A stretch of DNA of 64,000 bases from Flavobacterium beibuense F44-8 (lineage in GTDB: Bacteria > Bacteroidota > Bacteroidia > Flavobacteriales > Flavobacteriaceae): positions 34,449-98,448 of the forward strand of contig NZ_JRLV01000020.1 in assembly GCF_000769915.1 (NCBI RefSeq), in the 5' to 3' direction. Under the pieces are notes generated by a model, which was given only the letters and a program-made list of their open reading frames with translations, did no database searches and was not told where the DNA came from. This document shows positions 53,408 to 63,988 of this stretch, piece after piece; positions within the stretch are counted from its first letter, which is position 1, and each line of letters begins with the position of its first letter. The translations under genes were made by a program, and so were the position numbers.

Positions 53408-56400
53408 CTATCTGTTTACTTTAAGCATTTTGTAAGTACCTGTTTTATCACCCACTTTTACATTGATGATAAACACCTGCTCGCCCTGAAGCTGAGTTAG
53501 GTTTAAGTTAATGGTTTGGGTACCACCTGTAGTTTGTGCATTAATTGTAGTGATTTTTCTTCCTACAAGGTCATACACGTCAACAACTACATCTTTACCA
53601 CCTTCATCGTTAATTTCAACCGTTACCTTACCGTTTGTAGGGTTAGGGTAAAGGCTTACTTTATCTTTTAACTGATTTGGAGTATCAACACCAAGAGCCT
53701 CTTCAACTATAATATACTCTTCTTTGGTAAGCGACTGGTTACCGGCAACGTTAGTTGCTATAAGAGTTACATCATAAGTCCCGGCTTCGGCATAAGTAAC
53801 TATTGGGTTTTGCTCTGTAGATGTAGCAGGCTCACCACCTTCAAACGTCCAGGACCACTCTGTAGGGTTATTGGTACTAAGGTCAGTAAACGTTACTGTT
53901 TCACCTTCTTCAACCTCTACCTGATCTGCAACGAAATCAACCACAGGAGCCTGAGTACCTAAGTATTGGTTAAGTGAGAACACTACGGTAGCCGAAGCGT
54001 TAAAGGTTACATCGTTAAATGTAGCATCCTGTTGCGGAGCATTACCACCATTAGGATGCTGTACAGAGAAGAAACCATATTTAAAGTCTGGCGTAAATGT
54101 TAATCCTGTTGGCTCAGAACCTGCAGGCATAGACGCGAATAACTCAATTTTAGGCTCATTTTGAGAATGGTCAGGACGAATTACCCAAATGTAATTTAAT
54201 CCACCATCCTGGCATACCCAAAGGTTACCTTTATCGTCAAACACAAGGTTATCGTTACCGTCGCCCCATGCTTCGTTTACTGTACCGTTTGCAGTTTCAA
54301 TGTCGTAAGACATACCTCCGGCAAACGTTTCAAAGTCGGTAATAGTATCATTTACACTTGCAGGGTCCGTAAATCTGTAAATACGGTTTCTTCCTTTTGC
54401 AGTGAAGTAAATTTTACCATCAAGCGGACTGATTTCACAGTCTTCCACGCCGTTAAAGTTAGTACCTCCTACAGAGGCTGCTACCGTACTAAGGTTGTTT
54501 CTGTCTGCCTGAGTAGTGTTTGGAACCTGAATCCATCTTGCTTTAGCAGAACTTGGCTCGTTATCAGACATCTCAACATCTAAATGAAGTACATATACAG
54601 TACCTGAGTATAGGTTACCAGGTACATCCGGTACAAATTTGTAAACACAGTGTGTACCACCATCTTCACCATAGTAAGCTGCTGATCCATCGGCTTTAAT
54701 CACCACGTTTTCGTGATTCATTCTACCCATAGCCCAAAGTTTTTCCTGCTTACCGTTACCATATTCCATAACCTGTGCAGTAGTTGGGTCTATTTCCACT
54801 AACCAACCTTCGTCATCATAACCATCACCGTTCGCATCGCCTGAAGCTGTGTTTTCCTCGGCAGTAATAACAGTTCCCCAAGGTGTAATACCTCCTGAAC
54901 AGTTTCTTGTAGTAGTTACAAGATCATTGTTATAGAAGTCTACCGGCTGAGAGTAGTCTACTTCCCAAAGCTGATCGTCTGTATTTAAGTGAATATCGAG
55001 CATAGATACACCACCCGGAGTGTTCTCGTGGTTCACAGATAAGTTCCCCAGTTCACTACTTCCTTCTGTTGCCACATAGGCAGAAAAGTCGTTGTTACCC
55101 GGTACGTTACCCGAACCATCCATATAAGCTTCTCCCTGTTTGAATAATAACTGGAACCTGTGGTCTTCAGAAATTATAAGGTTAGATGTTTGCCCTGTAG
55201 GGTTAATAGAAGTGAAACATGCAATGTGTTCTTCATCACAAACTTCCATTTCCTGAGGAGCATCTTTAATATACATATCAAAACTGATATCAGAACTTTG
55301 TCCGTCACGGTTATGCATTTCAACAGAAATTCTGTTTACACCTTCCTGGAATACTGTTTTAGGAAGTATGTGAGAGAAGTATCTCTTCTCATTTGCACCA
55401 TCAACTGTAGAAGCTGATGTAGTTAAATAGTCAAAGTCACCTTCGGCCATATTATCTCTAAATATTTCTACACCGTTTACATAAACAACAGCACCATCGT
55501 CTCTTCTTAATCCAAACTCTACGTTATCTGCCACGTCTGCAAGGTTAATTTCTATATCCCTTGTAAAGTAGTATGTAATGTATTTGTTGGAAGAATCAGG
55601 ACCATAAGAAATTGTTGTTTTCATTGGGTCTCCATATCCAAGCGGAGCCTCACCTCTATCCCATGAGTTATTATCATAAGTAAGTGCAGACCACTCTGTA
55701 TCATCAAGGCTGGTACCGTTATCAAGGTAAGCCCATGTTTCTCCTTTTGGAAGCGGATATGAAGCCGGCTCAAGCGGAGGAAGATTAAAGTTAACCTCCA
55801 TATCAAAACCAAGGTCTGAACTGTTTGCAGAAGCCTGGTGTAGCTCTACCGCAATTACGTTAGTACCGTTTTGAAGTAAGTTAGCTGTTTCAACAAACTC
55901 ATAAGTAGTTTCATCCTCGCCACCTACTGTTGAAGAAGCATAAGTATTGTAAGTAACAACACCTTCAGGCATGTTTGTCCTGAAAGCCTCAACACCGTTT
56001 ACGTATACTACAACACCATCATCTTTTAACGTATGGAATAGTAATGAACCTATTTGTGAAGCATCTTCCACATTAAACGTATGTCTAAAGTAGTAGGTTG
56101 GGTATTTGTTGTTAGCGTCTTCACCATAACTAAGGGTTGTAGCTTCAACACCATCACCATAACCTAATACACCGTTACCAAACATCCAGTCGGTATCATC
56201 ATATTCAACCGTTGTCCATTCAGTACCAAGGTCCACACCGTTATCGTTGTACTTCCATAAACTTTGAGCAGCAATTGGGAAGTTACCCACAGGATATTCT
56301 GTAGAACTCTCTAACCATGCAAGGTATACCGGAGTACCATCAAGAGGAATCTCTGTAAAGGTTACTATACTACCCAGTTTAGTACCTGTAGCCACAACGT

Positions 56401-59400
56401 TAATCTCTGTAGCAGGATCACCCGCTAACAGGAAGTAAGTTGTTGCAAGTGTATTTACATCGTTAGGATTTTCAAACACTTTAGAAACATCCACACTAAG
56501 TGAAGCGTTATCTATAAATAAAGTATTTGGCATCCATCGGCTGTTTATATACAGCGTATCATTTTCTGTATCGTTTAAGGCATGAAGTACATCTGTACCA
56601 AGTTCCTTACCTATAACCACGTTATTGTTAACGCTTTCAACTTCGTTAGTAAGGTACATACCGTTACCATTATCGTTCATAACACTCCAGTTACCTTTAA
56701 CCGCATTACGGAAAGGAGCTTCCATATCCCTTACAGGATTTGTAGCCGGCTGGATTGAAGCATTAGTATAAGCTACCTCTACGGCTTGAGAACCACTGTT
56801 AACTAAATAACCGCTATCGTCCTGATTAAAGGTATAGTTGTAAACAAGGTTATCAGTAACATCATTTATAGTAAGGTACATGTCTTCACGTATCTCTTCT
56901 ATAGTTTTAGCTGTACTCCAAATACGGAACTCATCGATATCACTGCTTGTTGGCGCATCGTTAGCAATGTTTCTACCAAAAGCAAGATTGTTTGCGTTTG
57001 GCTGGAATTCACCTACCTGCATGCTGTCTACAAGCTCACCGTTAACATAAAACTTAAACTCACCGTTAGGTACAAATGTTACCGCAACGTGGTTCCACTC
57101 GTTTACTCCCCAAACATGGTCTGAGTTTAATGAGTTCCATCCGCCACCTGCACCTTGTCCGGTAATGGTTTGAAGTGTTTGGTTTCCTAAAAACTCCATT
57201 TCCCATCCGTAGTTACCACCGTTAAAGCTGGTAAATCCTACCAGTTTTCTGTTTGATGCAGACGGTTCTCTTAAACGTGCCCAAAGCTCAATTGTAAATT
57301 CTCCCGAAAGTGCTGCGTTAACACCTTCTTTTGGTAATTGTACATCGTGTCCTGCTCCAAGGCTAAGTACACCTCCCTGTGCTATAATAGCAGCAGCCGG
57401 GTCTATTTCAAAAGCAAGATAGTAGTTACCTATTGCAAGATCTACGTCTTCAAAAACAACCACACCATTTTCTTCTGTAGCTGTTGCCACAGTTTGGTAA
57501 GTACTGTTAGGATCTCCTTTAATTAATGAATACTGTGCTACTGTAGCGTTTACTGCTGCAAAGTCTTCTATTACTGTTGCAAGGTCTACTTCTAAATTAG
57601 CAACACTCATATTAAGGGCGTTTAAATGCCATCCGCCAGAGATGTATTTGTTATCGTCATCCTCTCCAAGAGGTAATACTTCGTTAGTATTGTTGCGGGA
57701 AACAACCAGGTTTTGTGTGTAGTTAGTAATACCACCGTTTACATACAAACCGTTTAATGTTTCGTTTGTTATACTCCAGTTACCTGTAACCTGGTCTGGG
57801 AACTCTTCGTTCACTACAGATACCGGACTTGTAGAGTTGATAATCGAAGCATTGGTATAACTTACCACAGTAGTTTGTGTACCACCTGCGTTTTCAAGTG
57901 TACCGTTATCCTCCTGATCAAAGTTGAAGTTGTATAATAGTCCGTCCTGACCTTCTTCAAGAATCATGTGCATTTGCTCCACAATTTCTGCTTCAGTCTT
58001 AACATGATCCCATACACGGAACTCATCCATCATAGAGTATGACTGACCCCCATAATTGATACTCTTACCAAAAGCAAAATCCCAGTTTTGATTAGGCACA
58101 AAACCTGCAAAAGCATTTTCTGCTTTAAGCTCACCGTTAACGTAAAGCTTAATCATACCATCTGGTGAAGCTGTAACCGCAATGTGATTCCACTCACCTA
58201 CAATTAATGGTGTTCCTGAGTTAATGTTATTCCATGCACTTGTATTTGTACCAAATACTGCCGAAATACTGTTATTATCCGGTAGCTCCATAGTGAAACC
58301 TGTTGAGTTACCGTTTATTTTACCATGACTGGAAACTACTGGTGCATTATTACCCGGATCCTGTGTTAAGTTTAACCAGAACTCAAGTGTAAATGCTCCT
58401 TCCATAATAGGGTTCATATCCTCATAAGGAATAGTAACATCATGACCACCTGTAAGTGATAAAGCACCACCTCTGCCCGGTACAAATTCGGCTACCGACC
58501 ATGCCACATAATAAGTACCTTCTGTAAGGTTAGCGTTATAGAACGTTACATTCTGACCGTCAAAGCTACCTTCGGAAACATTTGTAAACTCTTCCGATCC
58601 TTCTTCCTGTTTAAGCAGATAGAACTGTCCGGCTGTTTGAGTTATGGTTTCATAGTCTGTTATACTTTCCTCAAGGTTTATTTTTACTGTTGCAAAAGGA
58701 GTACTTAAAGGATCTATTCTCCATCCTCCCTGCAGGTAAGTCATTTCCTCATTACCCGGTACAACTGCAGTAGTCTCTATATTTTGTTTACCAACAACTA
58801 TATTACTGTTATAAGCAGTTATGTTGTTAGGGAAAGTAAGACCTGAGTTATTTACATTGTTGTTACGGCTCCATTTACCTGTAACTACTTCCTGATATTC
58901 TGCCGGAAGTACACTTACCGGTGAAGTTGCTGTAGCAAACACACCTCCGTTAAGAAATATTTCCTGCTCTACAGAACCAAGACTTATAAAACTGTCCTCA
59001 TCCTCATCGGCAGCACTAAAATCAAAATAAAGGGCAAGATCTTCTTCGTCACCTGTTAGGTGATAATGCATTTGCTGATTGATCTCCTCGGCAGTAAGTG
59101 CTCTTTCCCAAATACGGAACTCATCCAGTTCCGCCTGTAAAGAATCAGAATAAGCCGGGCTACGTCCAAATCCTAAACCAAACGGGTTAGGCACATATTC
59201 ACCAAACGAAGCCGAACCTATTTCCTGTCCGTTTACATAGTAAGTCATGGTACCGTTTTTAGTAACCGATAGGGCTACATGGTTCCACTCTCCTATATTC
59301 CATACATCTCCCTGTCCTGAAATGGTATTCCACCCCGAACCGTTTGTACCTACAACTACGTTTAGTTTGTTGTTATCAGGAAATTCAAATGATATACCTG

Positions 59401-61549
59401 TGGTAAGATTGTTTACCCTACCGTTACTGGCTACTATTTTAAAGTTATTACCCGGATCTGAAGTAAGTTTACCCCAAAACTCAATGGTAAAATCATTACT
59501 TAAAACATCGTTTACTACTTCCGAAGGAATAACCATATCCTGACCTCCGGCCATTTTAAGTACATCACCACGTGTTGACTCAAAATCAGCCTCTTCCATA
59601 ATAGCCTCATCAGAAATGATTCTTCCGTAAAGGTTAAGTTTATCTAATAAACCTATATATTTCTTATCCTGGAAGTTATTACCTATTGTAATATCAGCTT
59701 CTGAAGCTATTGGAGTAACAATATTACTCCACTCCTGAATTAGGAATCCGTTATAGTATACTGATAGTTTTCTTTTTACGTTATCGTATTTCCATACAAT
59801 ATAAGACCATTGGTTTACAAGCAGATTGTATTCTGTTGAAAGTGTAGCTCCTGTAGCATGATCTGTATAGGTTAGTTTACCATTAGGGCTAATACCTAAA
59901 GACATACCCTGTCCTTCAGCCCCGTTAGAGAATATTACCGAACCCGTTGAAGTAAACTGCTCCGGTTTAACCCAAAACGCTAAACTGAACGGACGGTCGT
60001 GCATATCAAAAGCCGTAGCATAAGGTATGCTCACGCTTGTTGTTGCACCAAATTGTAACGCTCCGTTAGCAACTTCATCCCTATCGGCTGCAAAAGCATA
60101 GTTCTCTGCATCGATGGTATGGTTGTAGTCAGACCCGTCAAGGATTGAGTTCTCAATACCCATTTCCAGTTTAAGCGCATCGGCATTCTGGCTGGTAAGC
60201 ATGTCTTCGTGTATGATTGTCTCAAAGTAAGGCTGTCCTACCGAATCCACATACTCTACTTTCATCCTTCTGTCGTCTGCATCACCATAAACATTTATCC
60301 TAAGGTAAGTTTGTTTTACACCTGTAAGGATATAATTACTGTTATAGTTGATGTTGTAGTTACCACTACCTACATCTGAATTAATGTTACCCGAAAGTAC
60401 ATCGTATAACGGATAGTTTACATCACCGTCCCTTATCATGAACTTTTGCTCATGGATATCGGCACTTAAAGAAAGTACACCGTTAATGTTGTTGTCTTTA
60501 ATGTAGTTAATTAACTCCTGAGACTGTGTTGTATTACAGAAATTCCTACCACCACAGTTACGCTCAAATGAAGGTGTACCGTTTATAAGTACCTTAAACG
60601 TAGCTGTAGAGTTTAATAATCCGTTTTTAAGCCATTGCAGCTGATCCGGACCTAAATGCTGCGATATACCGTCGCGGTAGCTACGGTTATCTAATAAAAA
60701 GTATTCTACATCCTTATATACATAAGACGAGAATAATCCCTGTCCTTCCGGTGTACTGTTGTATTCCGGGTTAGGCCACCAGTCCATGAATATTTCACGC
60801 ATCTCACCAATGGTAGGAAGCGTTTTATTAAATTCATTTGGACCTAGATCATGGTTGTCTGTAATAGCCAGCTGTGGCATTGCTACAGTTAAACTGTCAT
60901 GGAAGTTCCTGAAGAACCTGTAACGGTCAAAAGCCATATCCTTGTTAGCCCAGTCGTCCACACCGTCAGGACACTGTCCCATAGCGTGCTGTAACCCTAA
61001 TAGATAAACGGCATCACCCAGCCATACCATAAGGTCACTCTCCTCTTCTGCCATTACATTGAACATAGTAGGAGTACCATTAAAATGGAATTCAGCCTCC
61101 GGCTGATCTATACAACGGCTAAGGTCGTATATACGACCGCATCCGCCTGAAAGGAATTCAAAATCACTAAGGGTGTTCTGTCCGTTAGTGATTGATGTTT
61201 CACGACCCGATGCCGCACCGTTTTCCAGTACCTGAGCCGTGTAACTTGCTCCCTCTGTAAGACCGGTGTACTCAAAAGACCTAAGGCTGTAACCTAACCT
61301 GTCGTCTGAATTGTAAACCGTACCTGTAAGAGGAGTGTTTTCTGTACCGTTTTGGGTAAATGAGATGGAAAGCTCATCTCCCGAACCGGTATTGTTTTTG
61401 GTTAAAACCCAAACCCTTACTGAGTTATTGTATACAGGGCTCATCATGGGCCCGTATACTATGGAATCTCCCGGAATGGTTTGTGCCTGCAGGCCAAAAC
61501 TCATTAGTAAAGACACCATAAAACTCAAAAAAAGTAAACTTTTTTTCAT
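53408..61549 (-). CDS. Giant secreted protein: PhoD-like phosphatase, LamG repeats, PhoX-like domain, T9SS sorting domain
   Basis: 2713 residues with a signal peptide (MVSLLMSFGLQAQ). The order is a PhoD-like metallophosphatase (about 30-450: DLMVWLGDAVYLLG, AITDNHDLGPNEF, FLLDNRSYRDG, VLSLSADIHEQKF) and four LamG/concanavalin-like domains (about 490-1580: FSLAFWVKPEQF, FTIEFWGKLTSD, FTLEFWLNLTQD, FTIELWARLREP). Two similar beta-sandwich modules follow (about 1760-2100, TDWMFGNGVLGYGDG and NSWDRGEAPLGYGDP). A PhoX/DUF839-like domain (about 2100-2530) has SVNHENTPGGVSM, RNCSGGITPWGTVITAEE and MGRMNHENVVI. A PKD (about 2540) and type A sorting domain (SLYPNPTNGKVTVEI, ending MLKVNR) close it. 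It is likely a cell-surface or released phosphoesterase of two catalytic types. Confidence 0.88.
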   Translation of the reverse strand: MKKSLLFLSFMVSLLMSFGLQAQTIPGDSIVYGPMMSPVYNNSVRVWVLTKNNTGSGDELSISFTQNGTENTPLTGTVYNSDDRLGYSLRSFEYTGLTEGASYTAQVLENGAASGRETSITNGQNTLSDFEFLSGGCGRIYDLSRCIDQPEAEFHFNGTPTMFNVMAEEESDLMVWLGDAVYLLGLQHAMGQCPDGVDDWANKDMAFDRYRFFRNFHDSLTVAMPQLAITDNHDLGPNEFNKTLPTIGEMREIFMDWWPNPEYNSTPEGQGLFSSYVYKDVEYFLLDNRSYRDGISQHLGPDQLQWLKNGLLNSTATFKVLINGTPSFERNCGGRNFCNTTQSQELINYIKDNNINGVLSLSADIHEQKFMIRDGDVNYPLYDVLSGNINSDVGSGNYNINYNSNYILTGVKQTYLRINVYGDADDRRMKVEYVDSVGQPYFETIIHEDMLTSQNADALKLEMGIENSILDGSDYNHTIDAENYAFAADRDEVANGALQFGATTSVSIPYATAFDMHDRPFSLAFWVKPEQFTSTGSVIFSNGAEGQGMSLGISPNGKLTYTDHATGATLSTEYNLLVNQWSYIVWKYDNVKRKLSVYYNGFLIQEWSNIVTPIASEADITIGNNFQDKKYIGLLDKLNLYGRIISDEAIMEEADFESTRGDVLKMAGGQDMVIPSEVVNDVLSNDFTIEFWGKLTSDPGNNFKIVASNGRVNNLTTGISFEFPDNNKLNVVVGTNGSGWNTISGQGDVWNIGEWNHVALSVTKNGTMTYYVNGQEIGSASFGEYVPNPFGLGFGRSPAYSDSLQAELDEFRIWERALTAEEINQQMHYHLTGDEEDLALYFDFSAADEDEDSFISLGSVEQEIFLNGGVFATATSPVSVLPAEYQEVVTGKWSRNNNVNNSGLTFPNNITAYNSNIVVGKQNIETTAVVPGNEEMTYLQGGWRIDPLSTPFATVKINLEESITDYETITQTAGQFYLLKQEEGSEEFTNVSEGSFDGQNVTFYNANLTEGTYYVAWSVAEFVPGRGGALSLTGGHDVTIPYEDMNPIMEGAFTLEFWLNLTQDPGNNAPVVSSHGKINGNSTGFTMELPDNNSISAVFGTNTSAWNNINSGTPLIVGEWNHIAVTASPDGMIKLYVNGELKAENAFAGFVPNQNWDFAFGKSINYGGQSYSMMDEFRVWDHVKTEAEIVEQMHMILEEGQDGLLYNFNFDQEDNGTLENAGGTQTTVVSYTNASIINSTSPVSVVNEEFPDQVTGNWSITNETLNGLYVNGGITNYTQNLVVSRNNTNEVLPLGEDDDNKYISGGWHLNALNMSVANLEVDLATVIEDFAAVNATVAQYSLIKGDPNSTYQTVATATEENGVVVFEDVDLAIGNYYLAFEIDPAAAIIAQGGVLSLGAGHDVQLPKEGVNAALSGEFTIELWARLREPSASNRKLVGFTSFNGGNYGWEMEFLGNQTLQTITGQGAGGGWNSLNSDHVWGVNEWNHVAVTFVPNGEFKFYVNGELVDSMQVGEFQPNANNLAFGRNIANDAPTSSDIDEFRIWSTAKTIEEIREDMYLTINDVTDNLVYNYTFNQDDSGYLVNSGSQAVEVAYTNASIQPATNPVRDMEAPFRNAVKGNWSVMNDNGNGMYLTNEVESVNNNVVIGKELGTDVLHALNDTENDTLYINSRWMPNTLFIDNASLSVDVSKVFENPNDVNTLATTYFLLAGDPATEINVVATGTKLGSIVTFTEIPLDGTPVYLAWLESSTEYPVGNFPIAAQSLWKYNDNGVDLGTEWTTVEYDDTDWMFGNGVLGYGDGVEATTLSYGEDANNKYPTYYFRHTFNVEDASQIGSLLFHTLKDDGVVVYVNGVEAFRTNMPEGVVTYNTYASSTVGGEDETTYEFVETANLLQNGTNVIAVELHQASANSSDLGFDMEVNFNLPPLEPASYPLPKGETWAYLDNGTSLDDTEWSALTYDNNSWDRGEAPLGYGDPMKTTISYGPDSSNKYITYYFTRDIEINLADVADNVEFGLRRDDGAVVYVNGVEIFRDNMAEGDFDYLTTSASTVDGANEKRYFSHILPKTVFQEGVNRISVEMHNRDGQSSDISFDMYIKDAPQEMEVCDEEHIACFTSINPTGQTSNLIISEDHRFQLLFKQGEAYMDGSGNVPGNNDFSAYVATEGSSELGNLSVNHENTPGGVSMLDIHLNTDDQLWEVDYSQPVDFYNNDLVTTTRNCSGGITPWGTVITAEENTASGDANGDGYDDEGWLVEIDPTTAQVMEYGNGKQEKLWAMGRMNHENVVIKADGSAAYYGEDGGTHCVYKFVPDVPGNLYSGTVYVLHLDVEMSDNEPSSAKARWIQVPNTTQADRNNLSTVAASVGGTNFNGVEDCEISPLDGKIYFTAKGRNRIYRFTDPASVNDTITDFETFAGGMSYDIETANGTVNEAWGDGNDNLVFDDKGNLWVCQDGGLNYIWVIRPDHSQNEPKIELFASMPAGSEPTGLTFTPDFKYGFFSVQHPNGGNAPQQDATFNDVTFNASATVVFSLNQYLGTQAPVVDFVADQVEVEEGETVTFTDLSTNNPTEWSWTFEGGEPATSTEQNPIVTYAEAGTYDVTLIATNVAGNQSLTKEEYIIVEEALGVDTPNQLKDKVSLYPNPTNGKVTVEINDEGGKDVVVDVYDLVGRKITTINAQTTGGTQTINLNLTQLQGEQVFIINVKVGDKTGTYKMLKVNR

Positions 61550-61588
61550 TTCTGCTGTTGTTGGTTTAAATTAATTAATAGATTCTGC

Positions 61589-61596
61589 CGCTAAAT
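61589..61596 (-). promoter_or_regulatory. -7-like box of the giant phosphatase gene
   Basis: TAATTTAG (one mismatch to TAnnTTTG) about 40 nt upstream of the start codon at 61549; no clear -33. The remaining intergenic sequence to 61880 is AT-rich and holds only the palindrome at 61788-61817. Confidence 0.4.
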
Positions 61597-61787
61597 TAGC
61601 TTCACTATTTCTTAAGGGCTGTTGGAAATCCTTAAATTTACTTTAAGCCAACATGAAGATTTTTAAGACTGCAACATGCTCATTTTCACCTAAAAACACC
61701 TAAAGTGATTCTTAACATTGAAAATGATAATAAAAAGTATAAAAATGACACTTTTTTAATATTTAAGCCTCTAAATAAACAACAGAA

Positions 61788-61817
61788 CCAATTATGTAAT
61801 AATTATTACATAATTGG
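61788..61817. repeat. Perfect 30-bp palindrome between the peroxidase and giant phosphatase genes
   Basis: The arm CCAATTATGTAATAA and its exact reverse complement give an unbroken 30-bp palindrome. It lies 64 nt beyond the peroxidase stop; TTCTGTTGTTTATTT follows in the minus direction. It may be a terminator, or an operator of a dimeric regulator, since it contains no loop. Confidence 0.55.
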
Positions 61818-61880
61818 CTCAAATCTTAACTTTCGCTTAAAACACTAATACACTATATTAATGCGCGAAGAATAATCTAT

Positions 61881-63848
61881 TTATTTTTTAAATGAAGTTG
61901 GATTATCGGTTAATGATTCCAAAAAGGCAATCAACTGTTTTATCTCTTTTTTACTTAGTTCTAACTTATCCGGCGGAAGTGTTTGGTAAGGCAGTTCGTA
62001 GTCAAGCCCCTTACCGGAAGCACCACCCTCATTATAAAACGCTATAACCTGATCCAGTGTCTCATAAGCCCCATTATGGAAATAAGGTGCCGTGAGTTTC
62101 ACATTCCTTACGGTTACTGTTTTAAATGAATTCCTGTATATTTCCTGATTATCATCAATAACACCATTGCTTATACGTCCGCTATCGGTATCAATCATTA
62201 GTGTATCCGGATGCTTTAATACGCCCAGTATCTCACTTTCGTTTTCTGTAAACAGTGGAGGAACCAATCCGCTGAATGTTGGCGGATAATGACAGGTAGC
62301 ACACCCAGCCTTACCCATAAAAAGATTAAAACCTGCTTTTACATCTTTAGGTAAGTTATCTTTTTCACCCTGCATGTACAAATCAAAATCACTCTTAAAC
62401 GAACGTAACGATAATACAAAAGAGGCTAATGCCGATGAAAACTGATACCTGTTAACAGTTCCTGAGTTTTTAAACACAGTATTAAACTGCTCTTTATATT
62501 CAGGGTAGGAATTCAGTTTACTAACTATTTCTTCAAAACTGGTATTGAACTCCATATGATTTTCCACTACGTGTTCTGCCTGCTCTTCCAAATCGTATGC
62601 TCTTAAATCATAAAAGTACCTGTCGGCATAAACCGAATTGACTAAAGTAGGTGAATTACGTAACACATTTTTACCTTCTAAACTAGCCATAGATGTTTTA
62701 TAACCATCGGTAAAAGCAAGTTCAGGCTTATGGCAGGTAGCACAACTCATTTTATCGTTCTTACTCAACCGGGTATCATAAAACAGTTGTTTTCCCAGTT
62801 TACGTAATTCTTCACTATCATCCTCTTTTTTAAGCAGACTATAATAATACGGATTAAGAAAATCTTCAGAGAAGATGTTATCACTATAAGCATTCCACGA
62901 TGGTGTATAGCTTTTCATTTCGGCATCCGTTTTAATACCTAATGCTGTTTGCATTTCATGAAGCTTACCGTATAGCGGATTAATATAATTTTTTATAAAG
63001 GTAAGTCGGTCAAAATTTTCAAACGATCTGCTCTTTTTCAAAATGGAAATCGACTCTTCAAAAAGCTGTTCAATTTCATTTCTCAATCCTTCATTAGTTT
63101 TTAAAAGCAAAGGCTGCAATGCTTGCTCTATTCCCTGTAATGAACAGGCTGCCTCTTCCATAGCGTTTAATGACCCCGGTGTGTCAAACCCGGTTATTCC
63201 TCTGGCCATAATCCTCACAACTTCAAGTCGACAGGCTTCCAGCACTTCAAAATCATAATAAAATGCACGTCTTTTAATAGCAGTAACTAAAACCTGATAA
63301 GAATCCCTTACCCCTTTAGCCAGCTTATAAACTTTATCACTATCGGGTTTATCATCAAGAAAAAGCAACTCGTCTAATACCTGTAATCCTGCAGGTTCTA
63401 GTATTGTAGGAACAGTTTTGTAATGCCCTGCTTCCAGATTATCTAAAGGCATACTGTTTTTATAGGCTGCCGGACTCATACCGTAATAGTTTTCGTCAAC
63501 CTTATCATCTATTGGAAGTGGGTCCGGGTGTAAAAGCGGAGCCCCATTTATATATGCTTTTACATGCTCAGGATAATAAAACTCAAGTATATATTCACAT
63601 TCCTTAAAACTGTTACGGGTTGCCGTTAGCTGTTCCCTCATTTCCTTAACGGATGCTCCTCCCCTTCTATATAGGGAAGCAGTATACTCTAAAGTATTTA
63701 ATTGTGTATTAAAGTTATCTACAGATGTGATTATAATATCACGAAATTCACTCGCATAATAATCACCCGAAGTGTACTGAAGGTTAAAAGGCAATACAAA
63801 AACAGCCAGTATAAGTAGTGGTAAAAAACGTTTATACTTAGTATTCAT
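61881..63848 (-). CDS. Di-haem cytochrome c peroxidase family protein with long N-terminal extension
   Basis: 655 residues with an N-terminal signal or anchor (LLILAVFVLPFNLQ). The first 300 residues are an all-helical extension unlike canonical CCP. The CcpA/MauG domain follows from about 340, with haem sites SCATCHKPELAFTDG and CATCHYPPTFSG and the C-terminal NVKLTAPYFHNGAYETLDQV. It is periplasmic or surface-exposed. The helical extension with repeated acidic residues recalls imelysin-like folds but no signature is seen. It may use peroxide or iron; no partner is adjacent. Confidence 0.85.
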   Translation of the reverse strand: MNTKYKRFLPLLILAVFVLPFNLQYTSGDYYASEFRDIIITSVDNFNTQLNTLEYTASLYRRGGASVKEMREQLTATRNSFKECEYILEFYYPEHVKAYINGAPLLHPDPLPIDDKVDENYYGMSPAAYKNSMPLDNLEAGHYKTVPTILEPAGLQVLDELLFLDDKPDSDKVYKLAKGVRDSYQVLVTAIKRRAFYYDFEVLEACRLEVVRIMARGITGFDTPGSLNAMEEAACSLQGIEQALQPLLLKTNEGLRNEIEQLFEESISILKKSRSFENFDRLTFIKNYINPLYGKLHEMQTALGIKTDAEMKSYTPSWNAYSDNIFSEDFLNPYYYSLLKKEDDSEELRKLGKQLFYDTRLSKNDKMSCATCHKPELAFTDGYKTSMASLEGKNVLRNSPTLVNSVYADRYFYDLRAYDLEEQAEHVVENHMEFNTSFEEIVSKLNSYPEYKEQFNTVFKNSGTVNRYQFSSALASFVLSLRSFKSDFDLYMQGEKDNLPKDVKAGFNLFMGKAGCATCHYPPTFSGLVPPLFTENESEILGVLKHPDTLMIDTDSGRISNGVIDDNQEIYRNSFKTVTVRNVKLTAPYFHNGAYETLDQVIAFYNEGGASGKGLDYELPYQTLPPDKLELSKKEIKQLIAFLESLTDNPTSFKK

Positions 63849-63931
63849 CCCAAAGAATGTTTAGTAGTACAAACTTACCATGCTATAGTATTAATGAGGG
63901 TTTAGGCTGTATTAAGAAATGATTAAGCTAT

Positions 63932-63971
63932 AAAACAGAAAAGGCAGCCTATCGGCTGCCTTTTCTGTTTT
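63932..63971 (-). terminator. Strong terminator of a gene entering from the right edge
   Basis: An 18-bp perfect stem (arm ACAGAAAAGGCAGCC) with a 4-nt loop and a T-rich tail on the minus strand, between the peroxidase gene and the right edge. Confidence 0.8.
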
Positions 63972-63988
63972 ATAGTTTGTTAAAGATA

